Made by a program: the position numbers and the translations under genes
Part shown: positions 7,508 through 14,645 of the stretch, in pieces
Layout: each line of letters begins with the position of its first letter
How positions within the stretch are numbered: the stretch's first letter is position 1
Assembly (NCBI RefSeq): GCF_019396385.1
Contig: NZ_JAHKRN010000040.1
Location: forward strand, 1-64,000
Reading direction: 5' to 3'
Length of the DNA stretch: 64,000 nt
From: Nonomuraea harbinensis
Lineage (GTDB): Bacteria; Actinomycetota; Actinomycetes; Streptosporangiales; Streptosporangiaceae
Notes under the pieces: generated by a model
Seen by the model: the letters and a program-made list of their open reading frames with translations, nothing else
Database searches by the model: none
What the model was told of the DNA's origin: nothing

Positions 7508-8691
7508 CGCCCACCTCCGTTGATGGCCCGCTTGTACTCGTCGACGGCCGCGGCCGCCCTCGTCAGGTCGCACGGCGAGCTCCACAGCAGCAGCCGCGCC
7601 CGCTCGTACAGCCGCATCGCGGCCGGATCCTCGACCATGCCGGTGCGCGCGGCCTTGGCCTGGCAGGCGCCGAGCAGGCCGCGCAGCTCGTCGCGCCTGT
7701 TCAGCAGCCCGCGCAGCGCCCGCGCTGCCGCCCCCGCCTTCGCCTCGGCCTCCTCGGCCTGTCGCTCCAGCACCGTGAGCCGTCTGGCCCGCTCCAGCCA
7801 CGAGCCGGCCGAGGCGTCCAACGCCGCCAGCGCGGCCTCCAGCTCCGGCACGCCGCTCCTGGGCTGCGCCTGCGGCGGCAGCGCTATCTTGACGACGACG
7901 GCGCCGTGCGCCAGCCGCGCCTCGCTCTCGGCCGCCCGTACGAGGTCGAGCGCCGCCTTCAGGTTCTCCCTGCGCGCGCCGTACTCGTCCTTGACCGTCA
8001 GCGCCTGCTCCAGGTCGGCGCGGACGTTCTCCAGGTGGCGGACCAGCGTGTCGAGCTCCTGCTTGACGTGTCCCGATCCGAGCGGGTCCGCCAGCACGGC
8101 GGCGCGCAGGCGGGTCAGGTCGGCGTCCTGGCGGGTCAGGTCGACCGGCTCGCCCAGCCGGCTGCCCAGCTCGCGCGCCCCGGCGAGCGCGGCGGCGGCC
8201 GAGTCCACCCGGGGGAGCAGCGCCGACCAGACGGAGTCGATCTCGGTGAGCGCGTCGGTGGCGAGCTGGAAGGCCGCGTCCATCCGCAGGACGGTCTCGT
8301 CCAGGGTCAGCCGCTCCTCCACCGGGGGAAGCAGGGAGCGCTGCTCGACGGGCTTGGCCGGCGCCTTCAGCAGCACCGACCGGCCCGACAGCAACGCGGT
8401 CAGCGCCTCCAGCTGCTCGCCGCCGAGCCGGGACCGCTCGGCCCTGACCTGCTCCGCGTCGCGCAGCACCCCCCGGTACGCGTCGTACAGGGACCAGAGC
8501 CTGGCCAGCGCGGCCTGCGCCTCCTCCCAGCGGAGCCGGGTCGCGTCGCGTAAGGAGGCGCCCTTGAGTAACTGGTAGGTCGTGTGCGACTCCAGATCGA
8601 GCAGGTCGCCCGAGATGCGGTCACGCTCGGCCGCCCTCGCGCGCAGCGCGTGCTCGGCGCCTTCTCTGCTCATGGGTGGGCCCTGGCTCAT
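7504..8691 (-). CDS. coiled-coil protein, first gene of the pknG operon
   Basis: Unrecognised 395-aa protein, predicted soluble and almost entirely alpha-helical, with Leu/Ala/Glu/Arg heptad patterns over most of its length (for example LERQAEEAEAKAGAAARALR). There is no signal peptide, zinc ribbon or enzymatic motif. The ATG at 8691 is preferred; GTG at 8694 and ATG at 8673 are alternatives. It heads the operon and overlaps pknG as ATGA, so it is made with the kinase. A structural or regulatory partner role is plausible, but nothing in the sequence proves it. Confidence 0.8.
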   Translation of the reverse strand: MSQGPPMSREGAEHALRARAAERDRISGDLLDLESHTTYQLLKGASLRDATRLRWEEAQAALARLWSLYDAYRGVLRDAEQVRAERSRLGGEQLEALTALLSGRSVLLKAPAKPVEQRSLLPPVEERLTLDETVLRMDAAFQLATDALTEIDSVWSALLPRVDSAAAALAGARELGSRLGEPVDLTRQDADLTRLRAAVLADPLGSGHVKQELDTLVRHLENVRADLEQALTVKDEYGARRENLKAALDLVRAAESEARLAHGAVVVKIALPPQAQPRSGVPELEAALAALDASAGSWLERARRLTVLERQAEEAEAKAGAAARALRGLLNRRDELRGLLGACQAKAARTGMVEDPAAMRLYERARLLLWSSPCDLTRAAAAVDEYKRAINGGGR

Positions 8692-8786
8692 CACGCTCCC
8701 GATGCCATAGGGGGGACCCTGACTTGTCCCTGATTGAACCCTGTCTTACCTGCAATCCGCTTAAAAGATCTCGTACCGTTCAAGTT

Positions 8787-8945
8787 ATGGGACGAATACT
8801 TCTGGTCATCGCAGCCATCATCGCGGCATTTATCCTGCTCGGGCCACTTGTCGGATTCATCTTCGACCTGCTCAAGTGGGCGCTCATCATCGGCGCCGTC
8901 GCGGCCGGCGTCATGCTGCTGACGAAGCGGAGCAGCGGGACGTAG
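8787..8945 (+). CDS. small hydrophobic membrane protein (52 aa)
   Basis: 52 residues starting MGRILLVIAAI, with two predicted transmembrane stretches (about 4-24 and 28-44) and a short basic C-terminus (TKRSSGT). It lies divergent from the pknG operon and just ahead of a glycosidase gene. The ribosome-binding site before the ATG is weak. The frame remains open upstream to 8676, but that extension covers the pknG-operon start region and has no membrane-protein character. Function unknown. Confidence 0.65.
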   Translation: MGRILLVIAAIIAAFILLGPLVGFIFDLLKWALIIGAVAAGVMLLTKRSSGT

Positions 8946-8977
8946 CGTCCTCGGGCTTACCGGCGCATAGTGGGTGG

Positions 8978-10273
8978 ATGGAAGCGCGGCCGGCGGTCGA
9001 CGACGCCGCGCTCGGGCGCGAAGCACTGTCCGTGCTCGAGGCGAACTGGACGGGAAGCGCCACCGTGCCCGCGCCCGGCCTCTACCCGCACCAATGGAGC
9101 TGGGACTCGGCGTTCGTCGCGATCGGCCTGGCCAGGCACCGCCCCGACCGGGCCCGCGCCGAGCTGCTCGGCCTGCTGGACGGGCAGTGGGCGACCGGGA
9201 TGATCCCGCACATCGTCTTCCACACGCCCGAGGCGTACTTCCCCGGCCCGGCCGTATGGCGCTCCGAGGACCACCCGGCGGCGCCCCGGGTGCTCACCTC
9301 GGGGCTGACCGCGCCGCCGCTGCACGGGCTGGCGCTGTGGTGGCTCTACCGGCACACCGGCGACGACGCCTTCGTCAGGCGGGCCTTCCCTGCCCTGGCC
9401 GCGCAGCACGCCTACCTCGCCGGCGCCCGCGACCTCGGCGGCGCGGGGCTGGCCGCGATCGTGCACCCCTGGGAGTCGGGCATGGACGACAGCCCGGCGT
9501 GGGACGGCGCGCTCGCCGCGCTCCCCGAGATCCGCTACGGCTACCGCAACGTCGACCTGGACGAGCGGCACCCCGACAGCGACCACGACCGGTACGTGTG
9601 GCTGGCGCTGCGCTACCGCAACGCCGGCTACCAGGCCGGATACCTGCGCGACGAGCACCCGTTCGCCATCGAGGACCCGCTGTTCAACGGCATCTGGCTC
9701 GCCTCGTGCCAGGCCCTGGCCGAGCTGGCCCCGATCGCGGGTGCCGACCCCGTGCCGCACGTCGAGCAGGCCGAGCGCATCAGGAGCGCCCTGCTCGACC
9801 GGCTGTGGGACGGCTGCTTCTACGCCCGCGACCTGCGCGACGAGCGTCTCGTCCGCATCTGCACCGTCGGCGGGTTCGGGCCGCTGCTCGACCCCGGGCT
9901 GCCCGCCCTGCAGGTGAACACGGCCGTCGAGGTGCTGGAGTCGGCCCGGTTCATGGGCGCCACCGGCTATCCGGTGCCCAGCTGCGAGATCCGCGCCGTC
10001 CAGTTCGACCGCACCCGTTACTGGCGGGGCCCGTCCTGGGTGAACACCAACTGGCTGCTGCGCCGCGCCGCCGCCGTGCACGGTCTGGAGTCGCTCGGCC
10101 GGCAGCTCACCAACGGCACGCTGCGCCTGGTCAGGCAGGCGGGGTTCCGCGAGTGCTTCGACCCGTTCGACGGCAGCGGCCGCGGCTGCCGGGACTTCTC
10201 CTGGAGCGCGGCGCTCACCCTGGACCTGCTCGCCGACACGACCGATGACACGGTGGATACGGTGGAGAGGTGA
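8978..10273 (+). CDS. GH63-like glycosidase, probable glucosylglycerate/mannosylglycerate hydrolase
   Basis: Cytosolic 431-aa (alpha/alpha)6-barrel enzyme. Features match the trehalase-like GH63 group: YPHQWSWDSAFVAIGLA near the N-terminus, GMIPHIVFH, HPWESGMDDSPAWD and a C-terminal YWRGPSWVNTNWLL. The Asp of GMDDSPAWD and a C-terminal Glu region are the expected catalytic positions. Actinobacterial members hydrolyse glucosylglycerate, a compatible solute, but substrate cannot be decided from sequence alone. The ATG at 8978 is the first credible start; upstream sequence in frame is Arg-rich shadow. It overlaps the next gene by 4 bases (GTGA). Confidence 0.82.
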   Translation: MEARPAVDDAALGREALSVLEANWTGSATVPAPGLYPHQWSWDSAFVAIGLARHRPDRARAELLGLLDGQWATGMIPHIVFHTPEAYFPGPAVWRSEDHPAAPRVLTSGLTAPPLHGLALWWLYRHTGDDAFVRRAFPALAAQHAYLAGARDLGGAGLAAIVHPWESGMDDSPAWDGALAALPEIRYGYRNVDLDERHPDSDHDRYVWLALRYRNAGYQAGYLRDEHPFAIEDPLFNGIWLASCQALAELAPIAGADPVPHVEQAERIRSALLDRLWDGCFYARDLRDERLVRICTVGGFGPLLDPGLPALQVNTAVEVLESARFMGATGYPVPSCEIRAVQFDRTRYWRGPSWVNTNWLLRRAAAVHGLESLGRQLTNGTLRLVRQAGFRECFDPFDGSGRGCRDFSWSAALTLDLLADTTDDTVDTVER

Positions 10274-10743
10274 AAGTCTTCCGTCGCCTGCCCGCTAGCG
10301 TCCGCGAGTCCCTGACCACCGAGCCGGGGGAGCGCGTGCTCGCCTTCACCCCGTCAGACGACGGCCACCTCGTGGCGACCACACTGGCGCTGTTCCTGCC
10401 CGACGGCACGAGAGTGCCGTACGAGACCATCGACAAGGCCTCGTGGGACGAGGACGGCCTGCGGCTGGTCACCGGCGACGGCACGATCCACGCCGTGCGG
10501 GTGGCAGAGCCGCGGCTGCTGCCCGAGACCCTGCGCGAGCGCGTCAACGCCACCATCGTGGTCAACAAGCACGTGGAGCTGCCCGGCCGCGGCGGGGTGC
10601 GCCTGGTGGCCAGGCGCAGACCCGGCGGCGAGGTCGTCGGCTGGAAGCTCGTGTTCGACGAGGGCCTCGACCCCGACGACCCGGGCCTTCGGGCCCAGGC
10701 CGAGCAGGCGCTCGAAGGGATGCGACGCAGCATGGGCGTGTGA
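10270..10743 (+). CDS. conserved hypothetical protein
   Basis: 157-aa soluble protein beginning MKVFRRLPASVRESL. Its GTG start overlaps the glycosidase stop as GTGA. The sequence looks like a beta-rich domain (strands around VLAFTPSDDG, LVATTLALFLPDG, GLRLVTGDGTIHAVRV, GWKLVFDEG) with a helical C-terminus (AEQALEGMRRSM). No known catalytic motif is visible. It is co-transcribed with the glycosidase, and its stop codon lies inside the terminator stem. Confidence 0.75.
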   Translation: MKVFRRLPASVRESLTTEPGERVLAFTPSDDGHLVATTLALFLPDGTRVPYETIDKASWDEDGLRLVTGDGTIHAVRVAEPRLLPETLRERVNATIVVNKHVELPGRGGVRLVARRRPGGEVVGWKLVFDEGLDPDDPGLRAQAEQALEGMRRSMGV

Positions 10744-10761
10744 CGAGTCACACGCCCATGC
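10730..10761. terminator. bidirectional terminator hairpin between convergent genes
   Basis: Perfect 14-bp inverted repeat GCATGGGCGTGTGA / TCACACGCCCATGC around a CGAG loop. The upstream gene's TGA is the last triplet of the left arm. It separates two convergent genes. No long T run follows, as is usual in high-GC actinomycetes. Confidence 0.8.
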
Positions 10762-10766
10762 TCCCG

Positions 10767-11081
10767 TCAGTAGGGAATCCCCGTCCGGTCGGCCGTGGCC
10801 GGCTCGGTGACCTTCTCGTCCGGCCACCCGGTGCCCTGGTCGGCCTTGTGCTTCTTGCCGAACGGCATCTTGTCCTGCATGGACCCGCTCATCTTCGACC
10901 GGGCCATCTCGCCTACCTTGGACGCCTTCGCGCCCATCACCCCCGCGGCCTCCTGGACCCGGGGGTCGTCGGCGACACGCTGGGCCGTTCTCTTGATCTG
11001 TTCGTACCGTTCACGTCCGGCCCGGCTGCCGAGCACGTACCCGACGGCCAGTCCCATAACGAATGGCATTCGATACCGCAT
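10767..11081 (-). CDS. YtxH-like small membrane-anchored protein
   Basis: 104 aa. A short hydrophobic N-terminus (MPFVMGLAVGYVLGSRAG) is followed by a basic, helical segment (RERYEQIKRTAQRVADDPRVQEAAG) and a polar tail. The GYVLGSRAGRERYEQI pattern is typical of actinobacterial proteins annotated as YtxH-domain or general stress proteins. The ATG start at 11081 is clear. Monocistronic, convergent with the previous gene. Function unknown. Confidence 0.78.
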   Translation of the reverse strand: MRYRMPFVMGLAVGYVLGSRAGRERYEQIKRTAQRVADDPRVQEAAGVMGAKASKVGEMARSKMSGSMQDKMPFGKKHKADQGTGWPDEKVTEPATADRTGIPY

Positions 11082-11207
11082 ATTGCACCTCCGCTCTCAC
11101 GGCACTACCCGGATCACGATGCGACACGCACTCCAGGAGTGCGCTAATCTATTCCTGCGCACGACGGGCGGCCCGACAGGCCCTCCGATCAGCGCGGATC
11201 CGATCGA

Positions 11208-11279
11208 TCCCGCGTAGCTCAACGGCAGAGCAGCCGGCTGTTAACCGGCAGGTTAGAGGTTCGAGTCCTCTCGCGGGAG
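11208..11279 (+). tRNA. tRNA-Asn (anticodon GTT)
   Basis: Full cloverleaf: acceptor TCCCGCG (11208-11214) pairs with CGCGGGA (11272-11278), with discriminator G at 11279. The D arm is GCTC-AACGGCA-GAGC, and the anticodon stem GCCGG/CCGGC encloses loop CTGTTAA with anticodon GTT (11240-11242). The T arm is AGAGG-TTCGAGT-CCTCT. CCA is not encoded. Confidence 0.97.
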
Positions 11280-11296
11280 CTTCGGCAAGACGCAGA

Positions 11297-11333
11297 TCAG
11301 GCCCCTCTCCTGGATCAAGGGAGAGGGGCCTGA
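11297..11333 (+). terminator. Rho-independent terminator after tRNA-Asn
   Basis: 14-bp perfect stem (TCAGGCCCCTCTCC / GGAGAGGGGCCTGA) with a 9-base loop, followed by GTTGTTT. It starts 18 bases after the tRNA. Confidence 0.85.
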
Positions 11334-11377
11334 GTTGTTTCCCGGAGCCGGTCAGGGATCACCGGCCCGAGGAGATC

Positions 11378-11403
11378 GGTGTTGGATCCGGGTGTTGGAT
11401 CCG
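11378..11403. repeat. perfect tandem repeat of 13 bp
   Basis: GGTGTTGGATCCG occurs twice in direct succession (11378-11390, 11391-11403), between the tRNA terminator and the end of the beta-helix gene. No function is evident; it could be a replication-slippage product. Confidence 0.75.
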
Positions 11404-11427
11404 TGCCGGTATGTCATTTTCCTCGGC

Positions 11428-12312
11428 TCAGGGCCTGCACCTGATGTTGAGGCACTGGGCCGGGTTGCCGTTGCCGCTGGCACGGTTGCCGCCACCGTCG
11501 GTGACCCCTCGTTCGGCTCGGATGCCGAAGTCGTCGTTGTTGCGTGCGCGGTTGTCCCTGATCACGGTGGCCGCATCGGTCGCGGTGACGTTGATGCCGC
11601 TTCCCCCGTCGTTGCCCTGGCCATTGCCGTTGGCGTCGTTGTCGTCGATGAGGGTGGCGGTCGAACTGACCGTGACGAAGATGCCCGTGCCCCTGTTGTT
11701 CACCACGCTGTTGCGGTGGAGCACGGTCCTTGTGCTCGCCGTGACGACGATTCCTTCATCGCTGCTGTTGAGGGCGGCGTTGCGCTCGACGCGTGCGTTG
11801 GTGACGGACTCGATAAAAATCCCAAAACGGGCGCTGTCGGTGGCGCTGTCACTGATATGCGGGCGATCCACGTCCCGGGCGACGATCCCGGCGCCGCCGT
11901 TGTCGGTGGCGAGAATGTTCCGGACGTGGTTGCGGTCAGCCCCATCCCCGAGACTGACCCCCGCCCCGAATTCGGTGACGGTGCCGTTCTTGATGGTCAC
12001 TCCGGAGTGACCGGTGCGGGACGATCCCTCCGGGGTGTTGTCGATCCCGCTGAAGGGCAGGGCGCTCCCGCTGCCGTCGATGGTGTGGCCGTTGAGATCG
12101 ATGGTGATGTTGCGCGCGCCGACTTCCAGCCCTATGCCGCGGCAGTCGTGCAGGTCGTTGGCCAGCTTGATGGATCTGGTGATGACCTGTCCGCAGGTCA
12201 CGGTGGTCTCGCCTCTGTGGTGGCCGTCCTGCGCCGCCCAAGCGGCCATCGGCAGGGCGCAGGCGAGCAGAATGCCCCCCAGGCCGCCGACGAGCAGAGT
12301 TTTTGCATACAT
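11428..12312 (-). CDS. secreted right-handed parallel beta-helix protein
   Basis: 294 aa with a Sec signal peptide (MYAKTLLVGGLGGILLACALPMAAWA, cleavage near AWA-AQ). The mature part is made of repeating coils with N-ladders and the PbH1/NosD pattern: NITIDLNGHTIDGSG, VTIKNGTVTEFGAGVSL, GAGIVARDV, FGIFIESVTNARVERN, GIFVTVSSTATLIDDN, GINVTATDAATVIRDN. Two Cys pairs flank the helix. Such folds are pectate-lyase-like, but no lyase active site is recognisable, so binding or surface roles are equally possible. The ATG at 12312 is chosen because GGGGGAA precedes it; a GTG 7 codons upstream lacks this. Stands alone, divergent from the NOS gene. Confidence 0.85.
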   Translation of the reverse strand: MYAKTLLVGGLGGILLACALPMAAWAAQDGHHRGETTVTCGQVITRSIKLANDLHDCRGIGLEVGARNITIDLNGHTIDGSGSALPFSGIDNTPEGSSRTGHSGVTIKNGTVTEFGAGVSLGDGADRNHVRNILATDNGGAGIVARDVDRPHISDSATDSARFGIFIESVTNARVERNAALNSSDEGIVVTASTRTVLHRNSVVNNRGTGIFVTVSSTATLIDDNDANGNGQGNDGGSGINVTATDAATVIRDNRARNNDDFGIRAERGVTDGGGNRASGNGNPAQCLNIRCRP

Positions 12313-12642
12313 GAGATTCCCCCATAAGGACACAGATTAGTTCTGTGGCACAAATATCCTCCCACTCGGGTGAAGGGCTCAAACTCTGGGTGAATTGCAC
12401 AGCATTACGAGCTAGAGGAACGTAACGGCTTTAATTATTACAATAGAGATAATGTACGCTATATCGCTTCTAACAGAACAAATAGGGCATATGCGCCTCA
12501 CGCTGCCCACTTTCCTGTTTTGCCGGACAGAACCGGTACCGACGGGTCAGGATGAAAGCTGCCGCGGACAAGCCGTCACGGCGGTGCGGAGAGGGCGCCG
12601 CCACCAGGACGTACTGCCGGCCCGGAACCGGCAGGGCGATCC
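12313..12642. other. AT-rich divergent intergenic region (330 bp)
   Basis: No convincing gene. It separates the beta-helix gene from the NOS gene and contains an island (about 12420-12500) with roughly two-thirds A+T over 12421-12480, striking in this GC-rich window. It should hold two divergent promoters. Close to the NOS start lies a small inverted repeat, TGCCGG / CCGGCA (12615-12620 and 12628-12633), which could fold over the ribosome-binding region. A 64-codon ORF within it overlaps the NOS start and is not supported. Confidence 0.6.
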
Positions 12643-13803
12643 GTGACCGGAAAAGTGCTGGTTACTGCGTTGCCTACCTGGATCAGAACGCTGCGACCCT
12701 TCGACGCCCTGCCCGTACCGACCCTCATCGAGCGCACCACCGACCATCGCGAGGCCGAGCGCTTCATCAGGCTCTTCCACGAGGAGCACCCGGAAGCCGG
12801 CGACCCGGCCGCGCGGCTGCGGGACGTGGCCAGGGAGATCGCCCGGCGCGGCTCGTACACGCACACCTCCGAGGAACTGGAGTTCGGCGCCCGGGTGGCC
12901 TGGCGCAACAGCAACCGCTGCATCGGCCGGCTGTACTGGAAGTCGCTGAAGGTGCGTGACCGCCGCCGGACCACCAGCGCCGAAGGGGTGGCCCTGGAGT
13001 GCGTGGAGCACCTGCGGGAGGCCACCAACGGCGGCAAGATCAGGCCGGTCATCACCGTGTTCCCGCCCGACCTGCCCGCCCGCAGGGCGCCCCGGGTGCT
13101 GAACGACCAGCTGATCCGCTACGCCGGATACCGCGAACCCGGCGGGTCCGTCGTCGGCGATCCCCGCCACGTCGGCCTCACCGAGCTGGCGACCTCGCTG
13201 GGCTGGCGGGGCGGGGGAGGCCGGTTCGACGTGCTGCCGCTGGTGATCCAGCCGGGGATGGGCGAGCCCCTGCTGTGCAACGTGCCGGGCGACGTGGTGC
13301 TGGAGGTGCCGATCGAGCATCCGGAGTTCCCGTGGTTCGCCGAGCTGGGGCTGCGCTGGCACGCCGTGCCGGCGATCTCCGGCATGTGCCTGGAGATCGG
13401 CGGCGTGTGCTACCCGTGCGCGCCGTTCAACGGCTGGTACATGGGGGCGGAGATCGGCGCCCGCAACCTGGCCGACGCCGACCGCTACGACCAGCTGCCC
13501 GTGGTGGCCGCGCGGCTCGGGCTGGACGTCTCGTCCGAGCGGTCGCTCTGGCGCGACCACGCGCTGGTGGAGCTGAACGTGGCCGTGCTGCACTCGTTCG
13601 AGAAGGCCGGGGTGACGATGACCGACCACCACACCGAGTCCCGCCGGTTCCTCACCCACCTGGCCAGGGAGGAGAAGGCGGGGCGGGTCTGCCCGGCCGA
13701 CTGGTCCTGGATCGTGCCGCCCATCTCGGGCGGCGTCACCCCCGTCTTCCACCGCTACTACGACAACCCCCTGCTCACGCCGAACTTCGTGGCTCGTCAC
13801 TGA
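12643..13803 (+). CDS. nos: bacterial nitric oxide synthase oxygenase
   Basis: 386-aa oxygenase-only NOS that oxidises L-arginine to citrulline and NO with electrons from a cellular reductase. The heme-thiolate Cys is C93 in WRNSNRCIGR. The arginine-anchoring Glu is E270 in FNGWYMGAEIGARN. The substrate/pterin region (GLRWHAVPAISGMCLEIGG, MTDHHTESRRF) and the C-terminal W-S-W-I-V-P-P segment are conserved. There is no reductase domain, as in other bacterial NOS. The GTG start at 12643 gives a length a little above the usual 350-370 aa; the first 20 or so residues may be extra. No thaxtomin or nitration genes are next to it, so it probably serves NO-based signalling or protection rather than secondary metabolism. 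Confidence 0.95.
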   Translation: MTGKVLVTALPTWIRTLRPFDALPVPTLIERTTDHREAERFIRLFHEEHPEAGDPAARLRDVAREIARRGSYTHTSEELEFGARVAWRNSNRCIGRLYWKSLKVRDRRRTTSAEGVALECVEHLREATNGGKIRPVITVFPPDLPARRAPRVLNDQLIRYAGYREPGGSVVGDPRHVGLTELATSLGWRGGGGRFDVLPLVIQPGMGEPLLCNVPGDVVLEVPIEHPEFPWFAELGLRWHAVPAISGMCLEIGGVCYPCAPFNGWYMGAEIGARNLADADRYDQLPVVAARLGLDVSSERSLWRDHALVELNVAVLHSFEKAGVTMTDHHTESRRFLTHLAREEKAGRVCPADWSWIVPPISGGVTPVFHRYYDNPLLTPNFVARH

Positions 13804-13822
13804 TGGGCGTTGCACCCCGCTC

Positions 13823-13836
13823 TAGAACATGTTTCT
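13823..13836. promoter_or_regulatory. KstR-like operator upstream of the crotonase gene
   Basis: TAGAACATGTTTCT fits the actinobacterial KstR consensus TnnAACnnGTTnnA at every defined position except the last. It lies between a TTGCAC -35-like hexamer (13810-13815) and the ATG at 13845, over a possible leaderless promoter. No repressor gene of this family is in the window. Confidence 0.45.
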
Positions 13837-13844
13837 GTTGGCCC

Positions 13845-14618
13845 ATGGCAGAACTCGTACTCTCCTCGCTCGACCGAGGCGTGCTCACGCTCACCTTCAA
13901 CCGCCCGGACCGGCTCAACGCCTGGACCGACGCCCTCGGCCGCCGCTACTTCGACCTGCTGGCGGAGGCGGAGAAGGATCCGCGGGTGCGCGCCGTCGTC
14001 GTCACGGGAGCCGGCCGGGGCTTCTGCGCGGGGGCCGACTTCGAGGCGCTGGCGTCGATCCAGCAGGGCACCTACGAAGGGGAGCCGGACCCGCGGCCCA
14101 ACACCTTCCCCGTCACGATCGCCAAGCCGGTGATCGCGGCGGTCAACGGCGCCTGCGCCGGGCTCGGGCTGGTCCACGCGCTCATGTGCGACCTGGTGTT
14201 CACCGCCGAGGACGCCAAGTGGACCACCGCCTTCGCGCGCCGCGGCCTGGTCGCCGAGTACGGGCTGGGATGGGTGCTGCCGCGCATCATGGGACAGCAG
14301 CGGGCCATGGACGTGCTGCTGTCGGGCCGGACGTTCACCGGGCGCGAGGCGTGCGAGATGGGCCTGGCCCTGCGGGCGGTGCCCGGGGACCGGCTGCTGG
14401 AGGAGGCGCGGGCGTACGCGGGGGAGCTGGCCGCCCTCAGCTCCCCGGCCTCGATGGCGGTGATCAAACGGCAGGTGTGGGGCGACTGGGTGGCGACGCT
14501 GGACGAGTCGTACCAGCGGGCGACGGAGGAGATGCTGGCGTCGTTCGGCCGTCCGGACTTCGCCGAGGGCGTCGCCAGCTTCGTGGAGCGCCGCGACCCC
14601 GACTTCCCCTCCCTCTGA
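13845..14618 (+). CDS. enoyl-CoA hydratase/isomerase (crotonase) family protein
   Basis: 257-aa crotonase-fold protein acting on a CoA thioester. Oxyanion-hole segments are GRGFCAGADFEAL (57-69) and NGACAGLGLVHALMCDL (101-117). The two Glu residues of classical hydratases are not evident: the GGGCE Glu aligns with the AGLGLV stretch and the PEI Glu with AFARRG. A Glu in VAEYGLGW (about 138) suggests an isomerase-type or other crotonase reaction. The ATG at 13845 has no Shine-Dalgarno but sits about one promoter length from a TTGCAC hexamer, so a leaderless message is possible. The KstR-like box points to lipid or sterol catabolism. Confidence 0.88.
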   Translation: MAELVLSSLDRGVLTLTFNRPDRLNAWTDALGRRYFDLLAEAEKDPRVRAVVVTGAGRGFCAGADFEALASIQQGTYEGEPDPRPNTFPVTIAKPVIAAVNGACAGLGLVHALMCDLVFTAEDAKWTTAFARRGLVAEYGLGWVLPRIMGQQRAMDVLLSGRTFTGREACEMGLALRAVPGDRLLEEARAYAGELAALSSPASMAVIKRQVWGDWVATLDESYQRATEEMLASFGRPDFAEGVASFVERRDPDFPSL

Positions 14619-14645
14619 CCCGGCGCGCCCCGGGGGCCCGCGGCG

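Noticed and set aside
11208-11403. tRNA-Asn as attachment site of an integrated element
   Set aside because: The tRNA is intact and followed by its own terminator. No integrase, excisionase or repeat of the tRNA 3' end is found in the window. The 13-bp tandem repeat downstream does not match the tRNA.
12452-12646. 64-codon ORF in the AT-rich region before NOS
   Set aside because: It overlaps the NOS start in another frame, lacks a ribosome-binding site, and its second half has the composition of a shadow frame.
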